Positions 1-12,562 are shown, counted from the first letter of the stretch. The stretch is 64,000 bases of DNA from Jackrogersella multiformis (GCA_902806575.1 CADCXD010000005.1:3348001-3412000); one strand, 5' to 3'. The notes: a model not told the origin generated them from the letters alone. Numbers and translations: made by a program.

Positions 1-743
1 TATGATAATATGAATACACATAATTACTATATATTATATCTAGTTATCCTATAGCTATTGCATTATTTCGAGTCCCTTATAAGATTAGGTATTAAGGCGT
101 AGAACATGAAATGAATAAAGGATTGCAGAGAATAACTAATTCTTGGCATGAATTGTTTAATAATATGTACTCTTGTTTGATACGATCTTACATACATACC
201 AAGGTAAATATAACTGTAATATAGTTATGTTATATAAATACACACTTAAGCAAGAGATAGTTATATATGTAAAGCTGTTTATAAACTATATTGATGTCTC
301 TTTCGACATAGAAAATTGTGTTAAATCAACTCTAAACTTATAATCAGTTGTTTTCGATCAATCTCTTTAAATGTTATTATAGGTCTTACTAGGTAGAAGA
401 ACTTATATATGAACTTAGTATATTCTCATTTTTAGATGCAACGAAAATATTATTATATAATACGAATCTTTTCCTCAGTCTCAAGTAGTTGTCAAATTAA
501 CATCCGTACCATATTCGCTACACTTATTAACATACTCGGTTCTTGCTAACATCTAGCCTTTTAATAATCCTCGATTGCTTGATATTTTAACGCCAAATTA
601 ATCCAGTAATTACCCCTTATTTAAAGTAATTTGGACTTCTATAAACAGATCATGATGTCAGGAAGTCATACTCACCATTGGTAAGTCTCCTCCTTCCCGT
701 TTCTAGTATCTTCCCCCTTTATTTTGACATTCTTAGCTAACAG

Positions 744-956
744 ATTATAAGTCCCACTTGTAGACAGAGTGCAAGTCCTCGCTGTTTGACAAAGGGTCAT
801 CTTATACAGTGTAATTGATGCGGTGAAAGTTGGTCCCCGGAGTATAATAACCAATGCCCTTATTGTGAAAACGAGAGAATTAGAGAAGCGCGGCGTCTGG
901 CAAAGGAAGCAGAGAAAAGCAAAAGAAAAGGAGAGAAGAAAGATAAGAAAAAGTAA
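744..956 (+). pseudogene. Remnant of a two-CxxC zinc-ribbon protein with a basic tail
   Basis: The frame reads 71 codons to a TAA at 954-956 but has an in-frame TGA at 816-818. Around the stop are two Cys pairs: C-x2-C at 810-821, whose second residue slot is the TGA, and CPYC further on, separated by a stretch reading CGESWSPEYNNQ. A helical, highly charged tail follows (ERIREARRLAKEAEK and then a Lys-rich end). A CxxC...CxxC pair is the usual layout of a zinc ribbon. A single G-to-A change of TGG to TGA would explain the stop. The frame opens just after a CTAACAG that could be a 3' splice site, but I found no in-phase upstream exon. I do not recognise the family. It is most likely a decayed 3' exon; a sequencing error is an alternative. 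Confidence 0.45.
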
Positions 957-2896
957 TAGTGTAGATATAAGACTCGGGGCAACGGAGTTCCGAGAGGGGT
1001 GATGTGAATAGTGTGTTGAATACCATCTATTCCAAGATTGTATGGGTAGGCTACTAGGTACTAACTCATGAATAGACCATTCTATGCATTAATTGCTATC
1101 GCACTCAAGAACTAGTGCTAATCTAAAATCAAAGAATCAAAGTATTCAGTAGAACTTGACTACAGCAGTTGTTTCTCCTACACTAGACTTTGATTAATGC
1201 ACCCGCCTAGCTAGTTATTAAGCCGTGTCACTGACTCAAGGAATAGATATAATAATACAAACATCAACCCGAATCTCGACCTGCCTTACTTTTATAGGAA
1301 ATCGAAGCAGCCTACACAGTGTACCCTCAGCATCAAAACTCGAGAAATAATCAGCACGACCGTAGGACATATATGAGATAGGGGGCGTGAGGGAAGAAAA
1401 GGGGCTATCACCCAGGAGGTCCCGTAGCTTGTTCCACGCATCACTTTATCCAGTCGTATTCAAGGTAAAATTTCGTGACTCATGCTTGTAACTTACGTCG
1501 CATCCCTAGAGAAGAAACGGTTGGTTGAGAGATGAAAATCTACGACTACTTACTATCTACCTAGGTAAACCCCAATATTTACACTGCAACAGAAATTGCT
1601 CTGTTTAGTAGCGTTGAAGATCAGCATAACCCTGGAATTTCTCTCACGAAGATCGTATTGGGTTATCTAGAGAACAGTAATGTCTAATGACGACAATTTA
1701 ATGGTTCCTCTAGACATCGTCACAACATCAACTATACATACACGTGACTCCTTTTAAGAAGTAGGCAACAACTTAACCTAGAAGATATCGAGGAACCAGC
1801 ATGATGAATATATTTTCAATGAACCTCGAAGAGAGAGTCTTGCAGCTGAGAGTATTACTCTCAAACCCTCACTGAGAGCTATTGGCTGTTAGAAGCTACA
1901 CTTCTGTTTAAGCAGTATAAACAACATTAATTGTATTGGAGATGCGTTATTGCTATGCCTAGGACGGTGACGTAGATAACTATCCTCCAGACCCGGAAGA
2001 CAACGCAATACGTATTCTCGCCTAACCTATTAACGCTGCTCATACTAAGGAGGAACCGAACTTAAAGTCTATCAACGTGCCGGTACCATGGTGTTAGGAA
2101 TGAGAGCCATAGAATAGTTTCGCGACCGAAATCTGGAGACGTGTCGAGCAGTAAAAGACACCGGTACCTAGGAGGTAGTTTAGTCTGAACGTAGTCCCCA
2201 TTAGAATTGGTAAACGAGGCGTACAGAAAAGCTCACGGGTCAATCTTCGCTAGTTCGATCACAACTACAATTTTGTTCTAACCTTAGTGAAGGAATTGTA
2301 CATCTGCCAAGGCACTATGTTGCCGTTCATGCCGGTACGGGGGCTTTAGAAGATACCTAAGTAGGTAGATATTCGCACATCAGATTAATATAGGCCTGAG
2401 GAAACCATCTGACTCCTCAGTGCCAAGTTAAAGTATATGTATTTAGACTATTAAAGATGGTACCTTAGTCCCAGCGACCAAGTATTATCTTAGTTTCGAA
2501 CCGATACGTTACCGCACCCTTGAGTCTATAAGATACGATTTTTGGTAAGGACCTGGGAGGTCGGAGCTCTCACGAAGCTTGCGTTAGCTTCTGGTTGAAA
2601 CTGCAACAATAGGTTGAGGAATCCTAAGATGAAGTCCGCGCTATTTGCGCGCTGGGTTCCAAAACTAACCTAGGAGGTAGGAGGCGCCCTCCGCTAATGG
2701 TTAAGGAATATGGAGCTTGGATGAAAGCTAGCATACTCGAAACTATTGAGATTGCGTCACCTAGAGGAAGGTAGCGAAGGCTGGAAGGTTCTGTAAGGTC
2801 TTCATAAGGGCCACGAATAAAGCATGTAGGTAGGTACTTGTTGAATCTCTTAGATGTTACTTAACTATAGGTAATCACTAAGCTTCAGCCAGATAC

Positions 2897-2928
2897 CGAA
2901 GTAGGTACCTAGGTAGGTAGGTAGATAT
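2897..2928. repeat. TAGG/CCTA palindromic repeat cluster
   Basis: A run of GTAG/GTAC units around the self-complementary ACCTAGGT at 2907-2914, followed by three further TAGG units. It is one of many such clusters in intergenic DNA of this window (see also 4001, 5541, 9097, 19671, 33247, 45931, 57964 and 60974). Confidence 0.7.
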
Positions 2929-5900
2929 CATATTATACGGGGTCGCGTAAAATGGCTTAAAGAATGATTAGTCTGAGACGTTATCCGGGGTTATTTACTC
3001 ATTTAGCTCGTTTGTTTAAAGCCTTGAATGGGTAGAGATTAGTTACACAATAGGTTCATGTCACATAATAAAGCCATAGGTTAGCCCCAGCTTTAGGACG
3101 TATGACGACCCACGATATGCATATTCCCGTCTCGTTCGGCAATCTGCGATAATTACGCGATATTATTATAAGTACCTAGGTATATATCAAAGAAACTGTT
3201 ATCTCTTAGGATACTATTGGCATTCTTGGTTAGGTACGCTGTTTATTAAACTAGGTCAAGAGGCGGCGCTGAGCCCCCTTTCCGCCCCTTTCCCCATCCG
3301 TCAAGTGATTCGAACGCTTAACATCTGTCATCGAACAGCTTCCGGTCTAAGACATCGCCGAGATGATCACGGGGAGCCCCCAAGAGTTGATCGTTTACAT
3401 AGTAGAGGTTTCCCTTTCCATTATCGGAAACAATTATCGCAGGTGCTTCGCGCCAAGGCGTCTCGTAACGGAAGGAAAATTCACTAGACGGCTTTTGTTT
3501 TGAAGCTGAAAGAAAAAACCTCTCCCAAGAGCGCGGCGGCTGCGACAGCTCGCCGATAAAATTGAAGGGCGCGATCCAGCTAGGTGGGGACCCCTGATTA
3601 GCAGCCCTGGCCCTACCCTTAGCTTCAGATATGAGTGACAGGGATCGAGGGGATTCAGGATCCTTTTGAATGAAAAGGGAAGCTTCGCTATTGGACAACG
3701 CATTTTCTTATCTCTGGGCAAAAAAAACTCCACCGCTTGGCAGGTCTTGGCTCGCTTCAATGCTTGTTCCTTCGACCTTCTCTGCTTCTGCTACCAGCAG
3801 CAAGCCTTCGGTGAGCTGATCTTTTTCGTCGGCGGCTGACTGGTTGAATGATAGACCAAAAAAACAGTTACAAAAAGAGAGATGCGCTAATAAGGAACAA
3901 TTATTCTTCTAGAACTTATGATTTATTGATGTCTCATGATCTTTACGAGAAACTCGACGCGATACGGCAGCTAACCTAGCTCATAGGCTGATATATAATT
4001 ACCTAGGTAGGTATTGCGGCTGACGCTGTTTCGACGGGTCTTCTTTTACGGCCTGCGCAAGCTAGAAATGGTTAACCTCTGATTTCCTATTTAGACACTG
4101 TGTACCTATATAGTGACTGCTATTAACGTAACTTTTCATGTAAATATAAGGCATGTTCACCATTATCAAAATAACTTCGAGTTGGTTCTACTACCGGCAT
4201 ATCGTCAGAAGGCAAACTGATATTGAGAGTCCGAGTTTCTCGCATCTACCGCTTCTCGTTTTTGTTGAATTGTTTGCTTAAGCTTGGAACTTCGACCACT
4301 GGAACTAGCTAAACCGAGGTCTCGGCCGATTAACCGCATAAAAGACCAAAAGCTCAATGGACTATCCGTGTGCTTAGTATTTACTTACCTGTGTAAGGAC
4401 GCATTAAAATATACCTAGGTATATTTATGATCAATGTATAGGTACATACCTAGCTAGGTAGGTTCGTCGTCGCCGCCGAAGGGCTGTCTTAGATAGCCTC
4501 AAATATCATTTCTACTACGAAACCACGTGTGAATCGTTAAACAACGGCATCATGCAATAGATTTGCTTGTGCAAGTCTGCAGAAAGGCGGTTCCCGCGTT
4601 CCCCGATATTCCCTCGATGGCTGTAAGACATAGAATGAATCCATTCAAGGAAACATCCCCGCCTGGTAAGGCGGTAGGACCGACTTCCAACGGGGACGAT
4701 GAGACACACCTTGCAGTTTGCCTCGAAATTCAAGAATGCCATCCACGAATTACCACCCAGCCGGGATTTTTCCAAGACTTTGAAGTAAACAGGGTCAATA
4801 AGGCAGTAAGGGTAATGCGTTAGTTCATTAACGTCCGAAGCAGCGAAGTTCCTTACCTCTAGGGTGTTTTTTCACTAACACCTTACAGTCAGGGCAGATA
4901 ATAACTGGAGGAGAGATCTATTGGGTGCATTTCCGGTTTCATATTAAGTATAGCTAATACTTACATTCCTAAGAAATGATAATAGGGAAAACACTTCACA
5001 AACGCCTCATCTATATGACATATTGTGTATTAGTATGGGTTAAGCATGTCGATTATCACCTAGGTACCATCATTCTTCACTTTCTGGATAATTCGATTTG
5101 AACCCCAAGATCATGATATATCCACCTAACTAACGTATGCACAACTCTGCAGGATGCATAAATAAATAAATCCTTCCACTCTCTCGTCGTCTCCTTTTAG
5201 TGGTGATGCTCCGGCCACGCAGCGACGAACGTGTCCACCGGGGCAATGTCGACCTCCCAGGGCCAAGGCTAAGGGTAGGTGTAATCTGTACCTGTAGCCC
5301 CCATGTACCCTCCGGTCCCTCCCACTCGCTATGCCAAGCCAAGGTTAGTTGAGCTGGAAGGGGAAATAAACGAAATCGATTCGCCCCGCTCTGCTTATAA
5401 TCCACCATTCTCTCGGGACCTTATCAGTAGCTCCACCATCTAGGGTAAAAACATGGATGTTAACCGTCTTCTTTTAAATTTAATTATTCGAGGCAAAGAC
5501 CAGGGGTTCGGCCTTCTGATATCTTTCTCTCATTACATACCTAGGTACATACCTAGAGTCTAGGTCGTACTGCGATATCTACCTAGTGTAGAACAAAGAA
5601 CCTTGAAACCTTGGTATCGGGATATTCTCACATATCCTTCCCATAACAGGCGTACGTAGGTACCTAGACAGGTACTCGGTACGAACGATACAATCACCTT
5701 TGATGTATCCGCGCCGCTTTAAATAAGCAAGGGGTACATATAGCAACCAACGGAAACATGTATTGTGACATACGTAGGTATGTACTTGTATTAATTATGA
5801 TGTATATATGTATTTACCTACCTACCTACATCGGTACCTTAAGTACTATGTAGAGCTCTCGGAGAGCTTGTTGCTCATACCATATTTAGGCACTGGCACC

Positions 5901-6136
5901 CGCCCCCCCTGACATCGTGGGCCTTCACTTTTATTTCCTTCTTTTTTTCCCTTGTGTCACATCCCTCCGCCAAAAGCAAATCGTGAACGTCCATCCAGTT
6001 TTCTGGGACGAGTGTCTCACCCGAAATAGAAGAGAAGCACTGTTAGCTTTGATCGTGCTCGAGGAGGGGAAGGGTTCGAATCGCTTTGTTCCACACCGCC
6101 AACCAAAGCGGCTTCTTTAATTGCGCCGGCGACGTC

Positions 6137-6161
6137 GACGACAACAACAACAACAACAGCA
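6137..6161 (+). repeat. CAA-rich stretch in the 5' UTR of the ammonium transporter
   Basis: A run of ACA/CAA triplets followed by CAG triplets lies 12 to 37 bases before the ATG at 6174. Unstructured CAA-rich leaders are common just upstream of well-translated fungal start codons, and this one supports the choice of start. Confidence 0.5.
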
Positions 6162-6173
6162 GCACCAGCGAAT

Positions 6174-7928
6174 ATGTCTTCCAGTTTGTACGTCACGGAG
6201 TACAATGGCACCACCGGCAGTGCTGACGCCGGTTATTCTACCGGCGTCACCGATCTAAATCAGTTCTACGAGGTACGACTAAAAATTGTTAATTCATTGT
6301 TTGGGAGGAGGAAAAAAGAGAGGAAAATAAAAAGAAGAAAAATGGTTGCTAAAGTGAATTTGCTTTTATTATAGAGCGGTGATTTCGCATGGATCATGAC
6401 CTCAGCCGCCCTCGTCCTACTCATGATCCCCGGTGTCGGCTTCTTCTACTCGGGTCTCGCCCGGCGCAAGTCCGCACTTTCGCTCATCATGCTGGCCATG
6501 CTGTCCATCGCCGTCGTCTCCTTCCAGTGGTTCTTCTGGGGTTACAGCTTGACCTTCTCCCACACCGGCAGCAGCTTCATCGGCGACTTGTCCAACTTCG
6601 GCCTCATGAAGACCCTCGCCCAGCCCTCCGTCGGCAGCACCAAGGTCCCCGACCTCTTGTTCTGCCTGTACCAGGGCATGTTCGCCGCTATTACGTGAGT
6701 TTCTCCAAGTCGCGTAGCCTTTTTACCTAACCTTTAGCCTTTAATATCCCTTTACCCTACCCCCGAATTTCTGATTGTAACCTAACACGTGGCACAGGCC
6801 AGCACTCGCGATCGGCGCAGCTGTTGACCGCGCCCGCGTGCTTCCGTGCATCGTCTTCATGTTCGTGTGGGCCACCATCGTGTACGACCCTATCGCGTAC
6901 TGGACCTGGAACGCCAACGGATGGTCTTTCAAGATGGGCGGCCTCGACTTCGCCGGTGGTACCCCCGTTCACATCTCGTCCGGTGCCGCCGCCCTCGCCT
7001 TCTCCGTCATGATCGGAAAGCGCACCGGCTACGCCAAGTCCGCCGGCCTGCCCTACCGACCCCATAACGTCACCCACATCGTCCTCGGCACCGTCTTCCT
7101 CTGGGTCGGCTGGTTCGGCTTCAACGGCGGCTCCGCCCTCGCTGCTAACCTGCGCGCCGTCATGGCCTGCATCGTCACGCATCTGGCCGCCTCCGTGGGA
7201 GCCATCACGTGGACTCTGCTCGACTACCGCCTCGAGAAGAAGTGGTCCGTGGTTGGTTTCTGCTCCGGCGCCATCGCGGGTCTCGTGGCAATCACCCCGG
7301 CCTCCGGTTTCGTCACCCCCTGGGCTGCCGTCATCTACGGCATCGTGGGCAGCATCGGCTGCAATTTCGCCACTAAGCTAAAATTCATCATGGGCGTCGA
7401 TGAGGCCCTCGATATCTTCGCCGTCCACGCTGTCGGCGGTATCATCGGCAACCTGCTAACCGGCATCTTCGCAGCGTAAGTTTTTCTTCCCAGTTAACCT
7501 GTCCAGTTTCCCTCCCCCATACTCCCCCAAGCCGAACAAGATCAGATCAAGTCAGACCAAGCCAGTTTACTAACACGTCATCGAATAGCGACTACATCGC
7601 GGCGCTCGACGGCTTCACCGTGATCCCGGGCGGGTGGATCAACCAGAACTACGTGCAGCTGGGGTACCAGATCGCGGACTGCGTGGCGGGCTTCTCGTAC
7701 TCGTTCGTGCTGACGTGCGTGATCCTGTTCCTGATGAACCTGGTGCCGGGCCTGAGCCTGCGCGTGTCGGCCGAGAACGAGGAGCTCGGCGTCGACGACG
7801 ACCAGCTCGGCGAGTTCGCCTACGACTACGTCGAGCTCCAGCGCCACACCACCGACGCCCTGCCCGCCGACCTACCCCCGCGCGCCGGCTCCTCCAAGAG
7901 CAGCGAGGGCCCCGAGAAGATAGTTTGA
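6174..7928 (+). CDS. Ammonium transporter, MEP/AMT family
   Basis: Plasma-membrane ammonium permease of 478 aa, the usual length for the MEP/AMT/Rh family. Exons are 6174-6272, 6375-6694, 6798-7475 and 7589-7928; the phases join exactly. The ammonium-transporter signature DFAGGTPVHISSGAAAL is present and carries the first pore histidine (HISSG). The second pore histidine is in FAVHAVGG. The family's hydrophobic segments run through exons 2 to 4. The cytosolic C-terminal tail contains the family motif GEFAYDYVEL, important for gating in AMT trimers, followed by a short hydrophilic end. The start ATG follows a CAA-rich leader. A possible AATAAA polyadenylation signal is at 8079-8084. In fungi these genes are normally under nitrogen catabolite control by GATA factors; I did not identify convincing sites. 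Whether it is a Mep2-type sensor cannot be decided here. Confidence 0.95.
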
Positions 7929-9401
7929 GCGGACGCGTTGATCTTGTGTTATGCTATGACGGTTGGTTGGCTGGTGAGGGAAGGAGGGAGAAAGTGAATG
8001 AGTGAAAGTGAACATATACATCCATCCATATATACATACCTAACATATACCCACGGGCCACCGCGGCCGCGGGAAGGAAATAAACCCAGGAAGCTAGCAG
8101 CGTCATATACGGACGGTATTGCGACACGGGGGATGCGCTACGTGGCGTTTGTTGCATAGCTTTCCTGCTACTTAATAAGGCATCCATCACCCATCTGTCT
8201 TCCTGCCTGTCCGTCCTTCTATTACTTATAATCTGCTTAGATATTATACCCCCCTATTTTATACTAATGACTTCGATTCGCTTAACGTGTGTGATCCAGA
8301 AACCGTGTAATGGAAATGTGGCATGATGTGGATGTTCGCTGTTGAATAGATTGGCTGGCTTGACCTACCTTGGGTACGGATATCGTGGCGAGTTTCTGTG
8401 GATCTGATCTTATGTTTTTTTATGTTTTTATTGTGTCGTTTATCTAACTGTGTATTCCAGGTTGGAGTTACCTGTATGACATTGAAAATGGTTGCGATTG
8501 AAGCAATTCAGCAGTTGAGACATTTTTACATGATCGATTCATCTACCTAGGTACTTATCATTCACTCTATTACCGTTGCCGACTTCAAGCCAGTGGCAAA
8601 CTACCTCGTTTCAGTCCAATCCAGTCCATGAACCAGTCGCCTACATTCTCACTCAGCTATCATAACTCCACTTCCTTCCAAGCATACATAGCACCGGTAC
8701 CTACATACCTACATAACGGCAAGACATCACAACAAAGGGGCCACCCAACCCTATCATATCACATATGTGACGAAAGTCAATACACCTACCCCCAAGTACC
8801 TCAAACTTTATTAATCCCGAGATCTAAGAACCGCAGGAAGACATTCCAGTGCCCGCTCGAGGTTCGCACAAGTACCTCCGCGCTGCCTCGTTGCAGGCAC
8901 AAGGGGCTAGGTAACGCTCGAACGCCGCATTCGGTTGTTCTTTGTTCTCGGCTGCGATTAGGGAGGTAGTGTGGATGGAAAGCGGGCTGTTCAAAGAACG
9001 AGGTATATGCCCAAGCTAGGGGGTTCTCTTTGTCACCTTGGCGGGGCAGACTTGGAGAGCTCAGACAGCTGTTATGCGAATGCCTTATGTGACTATCTAG
9101 GTAGGTAGGCAGGTAGGTATCGATTCAATCTTGCAGACTTAGGTAACCAGTCGTGGGCTTAGCTACCTATATGTAAGTAATATGAGAGCAGTCTTTTCAA
9201 GGTCGTTGGAGTTTGAGTAATATTACTCATAGAGTGCCTCTAGTCACCAGCATCAACATCGACATCGACGTCAATACATCACCACCACCCCAATCACGAC
9301 GAAGATCCCAAACACAGCCTTGAGGCAATCCACCTCTATCCGCCAGCTAAGCAACGACACGCAGCCCTCCAGCCCACACCGCACCCAAAAGTCCGCCAAC
9401 A
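7929..9401. other. Intergenic region
   Basis: 3' flank of the ammonium transporter and upstream region of the gene at 9402. It contains a TAGG repeat cluster (9097-9120) and a CA/CC-rich leader just before 9402. A 113-codon frame at 8628-8969 has no recognisable composition or motif and is not called. Confidence 0.5.
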
Positions 9402-10085
9402 ATGACGCGACCAGACGCGACCAAGTCCTACTGGGAGAGCCCCAACCGATCACTGTCCCCCTTTCCCTTCCCCGGGGACAACGTGCCTGCTAGGAATATA
9501 AAGCGTCTACGTATTCACGGGCCGCCTAAACAGTCTGCCGGGCCAGCTGATCGCGGCGGCTTCATTACACGTATCCAGTTCCCGGCACCTCGGGCCGAGC
9601 CAGCTGGATTTCAAGGCCGTGGCCCCGGTTCCGGTTCCGGCTCCTGGGTCAGCGCGTCACAATCGCGCGTCGCGCCCAACGCAGCTCTCCCCCCTCCCTA
9701 TCTCTCCTTCGCCGACGTAGTAAAACGTGGCGGCACAGGTCGCCCCGCCCACGGTCTCAGACCAGCTGTATCCCCCGGCTCGCCCTCGCCCTCGCCCTCG
9801 CCCTCGCTTGCCGGCATCGACTGGCAAACCGTCCCGAACTCGCGCGTGCAAGCCTCGCGCCGGCCGGGACACCGCATCTCCACTCCTACTAACGCGCTGC
9901 ACGGCGTCACGTCGATGCCGTCCGCATACTACAACCAGGCGGTGCTTCCAACCACGCCCCTGCCGACGACACGGCAGCAAGTTAGGCAGGCCGCACAGGA
10001 AGGCGGCGGCTGGCGCGAAGCGGCCGACGCGCTGCAGGACGACGTGGCCGCGCAAGCGGAAGCGGAGGGAGCAAAGTTGTGGTGA
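9402..10085 (+). CDS. Unrecognised Pro/Ser/Arg-rich protein
   Basis: Single-exon frame of 227 aa opening at CCAACAATG, a good fungal start context, and preceded by a pyrimidine/CA-rich leader. The N-terminal part has PSPFPFPG-like and KRLRIHGPP stretches. The middle has an aliphatic/aromatic patch (LPPPYLSFADVVKRG), then a run of Ser-Pro dipeptides encoded by CCCTCG repeats near 9783-9810. The end is Ala/Glu-rich and helical (about residues 195-225). There is no signal peptide, membrane segment or known domain. Composition suggests a disordered, possibly nuclear protein. It converges on the transcription factor gene at 10489 with about 400 bases between stops. The overlapping frames on the other strand are shadows of high GC content. 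I cannot name the family. Confidence 0.55.
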   Translation: MTRPDATKSYWESPNRSLSPFPFPGDNVPARNIKRLRIHGPPKQSAGPADRGGFITRIQFPAPRAEPAGFQGRGPGSGSGSWVSASQSRVAPNAALPPPYLSFADVVKRGGTGRPAHGLRPAVSPGSPSPSPSPSLAGIDWQTVPNSRVQASRRPGHRISTPTNALHGVTSMPSAYYNQAVLPTTPLPTTRQQVRQAAQEGGGWREAADALQDDVAAQAEAEGAKLW

Positions 10086-10488
10086 GCGCCATTACGCCGG
10101 AGGGATGATAGGGGGAGATCCTAGACGAAATGTAGGGCTAGGAGGAGAGGAGGGAGAAACATGAACGGTATTGGGTGGCTTGGGAAACGCGTTTGCTTCC
10201 TCGGCTGTTGTTTGTCGGGCCAAGCTTGGCTGATGTTAGCAAGGACACATTTCCCGGATCCCGTCTCTGGGCACTGGTCTTGGAATAATCGGGGGCCGAA
10301 GTTGAGGTAATGAGGATAATTATGTATTCGGGGTGTTATTCCGTTATGTAAAATCGTAGGTGAATCATGGGTGTAAGCTTTGCACTGAAACGTGTGTTCA
10401 GTAGGTACATTATTTACGCCCATATCGCGACCATCTTGAATCAAGAGAGACACACCCATTTCTCTTTGGGCGTATCTCATGTAGCCGC
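10086..10488. other. Convergent intergenic spacer
   Basis: 3' flanks of two converging genes. I see no gene, repeat or clear structure in it. Confidence 0.5.
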
Positions 10489-12562
10489 TCAGATGAATGA
10501 AGGCTCGCCCATCACGCAATTTACTGTTTCGAACTCGCCTAGCGCATCGGGGAGAACCTTCGTATACTCGACATGCATCAGCTGCTTCTCGAACTCCCAG
10601 AACACGTTTGTCCACATGTAGCGCGCCTTAGCGGGGACCACATGCTCGGGGCTCGAGATATCCAGCTGCCCTTCGAGCTTCATGATCCCGGTCACGGCGT
10701 TCGCCAGGCTCCAGCTATCCCAGGGTCCTTCGCGCCAGTCGGAATCCCTCAGCAGCTGCACGACTTCCGACCGAACTCTCGCGTTCCGGCACTTCGCGCC
10801 TATATGGGCTAATAATGGTAGCCTGCCGGCTTCGTTGGTGAATCCCACCTTCACTGGGACGTCCGTCGGAAACTTCATGAAAAGCTGGCAGCGTTGAACC
10901 ACGTCCTCGAACTGGGGTAGAAATTCGTCGTACATCATCTCTGTCGGATCGAGACAACATGATATGGATACGAAGGCGATTTTGTGATGCAATCTTAGCA
11001 ACTCGAGACCTTTGCTCTCGCGAATGTCCATGGGATTAAACCACAGCGAATCAAGACCGACACCCAAGTCGTTCAGTCGCGTCAAATACATCGCTTGTTC
11101 CTGGTACGCAGCCGATCCGTCGAAGTCGTATCCGGGATTGAGATTGTGCCATGCAATTTTGCTCTGGAAATTCGCAAGCCTTATCATTAGCCAGTCCCAT
11201 ATTTGCCTTGCCTCGTCCAGGGTTTGCGGTATAGTAAAGGTAAACGGACTGGATAGCCCAAGTTCAACGTCGCCGCTCTCATTCTCGGTTTCCCCCTCGG
11301 TAAAAAGCATATGATATGCGTACTTCCCGTGCGCAAACGGGAGGCACGCGGATGTGATGCTATGCCGTGCGTACATGTCTGTCATCTCATCGACCTCGTC
11401 TCGCGGGGTTGTCAAGTAACGATCCCATTGGCGACGTAATATTGATCTAGGATCGTTGACCGTATTCCGTATGTTCGTCAACACTTTGATGCCGCTGCGG
11501 ATGAGGCTCCCAGAAGTATGATAGTTGCCTTGCATGTTCTCAAATACTATGAACAAGAGAGTCGCTGCCATCGTTAGACGGCCGTCCAATCCGTATAACC
11601 CGATATTAGACCTCAAGTGCGATAGTGCTTTAGCATGATGCGTGAGGGCTGCTTGGTGATGCCGATTGAGTACTGACGGTGGCCACCATGTTCGAGACAC
11701 CTTTCCATTGACGGAGTACTTTGTGCGAAGTTCCATTAGAGCACGACCGTAGGCACCTATGCTGAGAATAGAGTGATGAATACATCTATTAACCATACTA
11801 TCTCGGAGAGAAGTTTGAGACCAGAAGTTGGACTGTGAGTATGGCGACAGTTCATGGGCTATCTGGTCCCTGAACAGTGTAAAGTACCACATATCATCCT
11901 GGTTCAGTTCAAATCCGAAACTGGGCATCAATGGAGGAGAAGGTCGATGGCTCCTTGGTTGGCGCGACTCCGTAATAGTCTTATTAGATTTGTCTGTTAA
12001 GGAGCATAGCTTCGGCTTTGGGAGCAGCATCCGTTCAGACCGAGATGCTGACACCTTGGTTCTAGGAAGAACATAGCCCTCGCACATAAGTCCAAGACGC
12101 TCGCATTCTGCGCACGATGGTTTGCCCTCGTCACATTTGACCTATAGATGCTTGGGTTAGTAATTTATCGTCATGGTATGAAGCGATGCTTTCGGGGACA
12201 GTCGTGGTCATTCAATGGAAAGCTTGGCTTGACATATGGTTGATTGACTTGCCACTATGTGGTGTGCAAATTGACAGAAGAGCTAAAGGCTTAAACTGAG
12301 GACTGACATGTCTTCTCTTACAACTAATACATCCTATTTTCGGTGGAGGAGGCTTTAGCTAACGGGTACATCTCGAGCTGATTAGAAGTGGTGGTTTACC
12401 TGTTCGGACCTTGGGCTTGCTCGCCCTCTTCCGCGTTGGCCTTAATTCGTTACTTCGTTGATCGATCGTGCAGCCTTTATCTGAGGAATCAGAACTCAGT
12501 GTAGACCCCTGGCTCTGGTTGCTTGGGCTATTTCGTCGCGATTTTTCCATATCGGATGACAT
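10489..12562 (-). CDS. Zn2Cys6 fungal transcription factor
   Basis: Predicted DNA-binding regulator of 613 aa. Exons on the minus strand are 12400-12562, a 26-nt micro-exon 12308-12333, and 10489-12141; phases join exactly. The micro-exon and its flanks rebuild a canonical binuclear zinc cluster at residues 56-83: CISCKRRHVKCDEGKPSC followed by AECERLGLMC, with all six cysteines. A Ser-rich basic N-terminus (residues 1-54) precedes it. The long remainder, from about residue 125, starts with WYFTLFRDQIAHELSPY and is of the fungal-specific regulatory type often labelled fungal_trans_2 (DUF3468). That family includes Upc2-like and many uncharacterised regulators; the target pathway cannot be inferred. 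An upstream in-frame ATG at 12625 would add 21 residues; the ATG at 12562 is chosen as adequate. Without the micro-exon the protein would lack its DNA-binding domain. Confidence 0.88.

Larger units (their letters stand above)
1..6173. other. Gene-poor 5' region
   Basis: About 6.2 kb upstream of the ammonium transporter with no gene model I can support apart from a broken zinc-ribbon fragment at 744-956. The first 650 bases are AT-rich. From about 2.0 kb onwards it holds many TAGG/CCTA repeats, for example the palindrome ACCTAGGT at 2907-2914 and 4001-4008. A relatively GC-rich island lies at about 3250-3850; short overlapping frames there on both strands do not resemble a protein. Confidence 0.6.

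Noticed and set aside
3318..3760. Overlapping minus-strand frames of 126 and 108 codons in a GC-rich island
   Set aside because: Low-complexity, mutually overlapping, no domain or splice support; typical of chance frames in GC-rich DNA.
4515..4823. 86-codon frames on both strands
   Set aside because: Mirror-image shadows of each other without a recognisable protein.
5130..5408. 92-codon minus-strand frame
   Set aside because: Composition unlike the real genes here, no partner exons and no motif.
6065..6085. GGTTCGAATC resembling a tRNA T-loop
   Set aside because: No acceptor stem, D-arm or anticodon arm can be placed around it; it is in the leader region of the ammonium transporter.
8628..8969. 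113-codon plus-strand frame
   Set aside because: Random-looking composition with CCTAC repeats read as protein; no motif.
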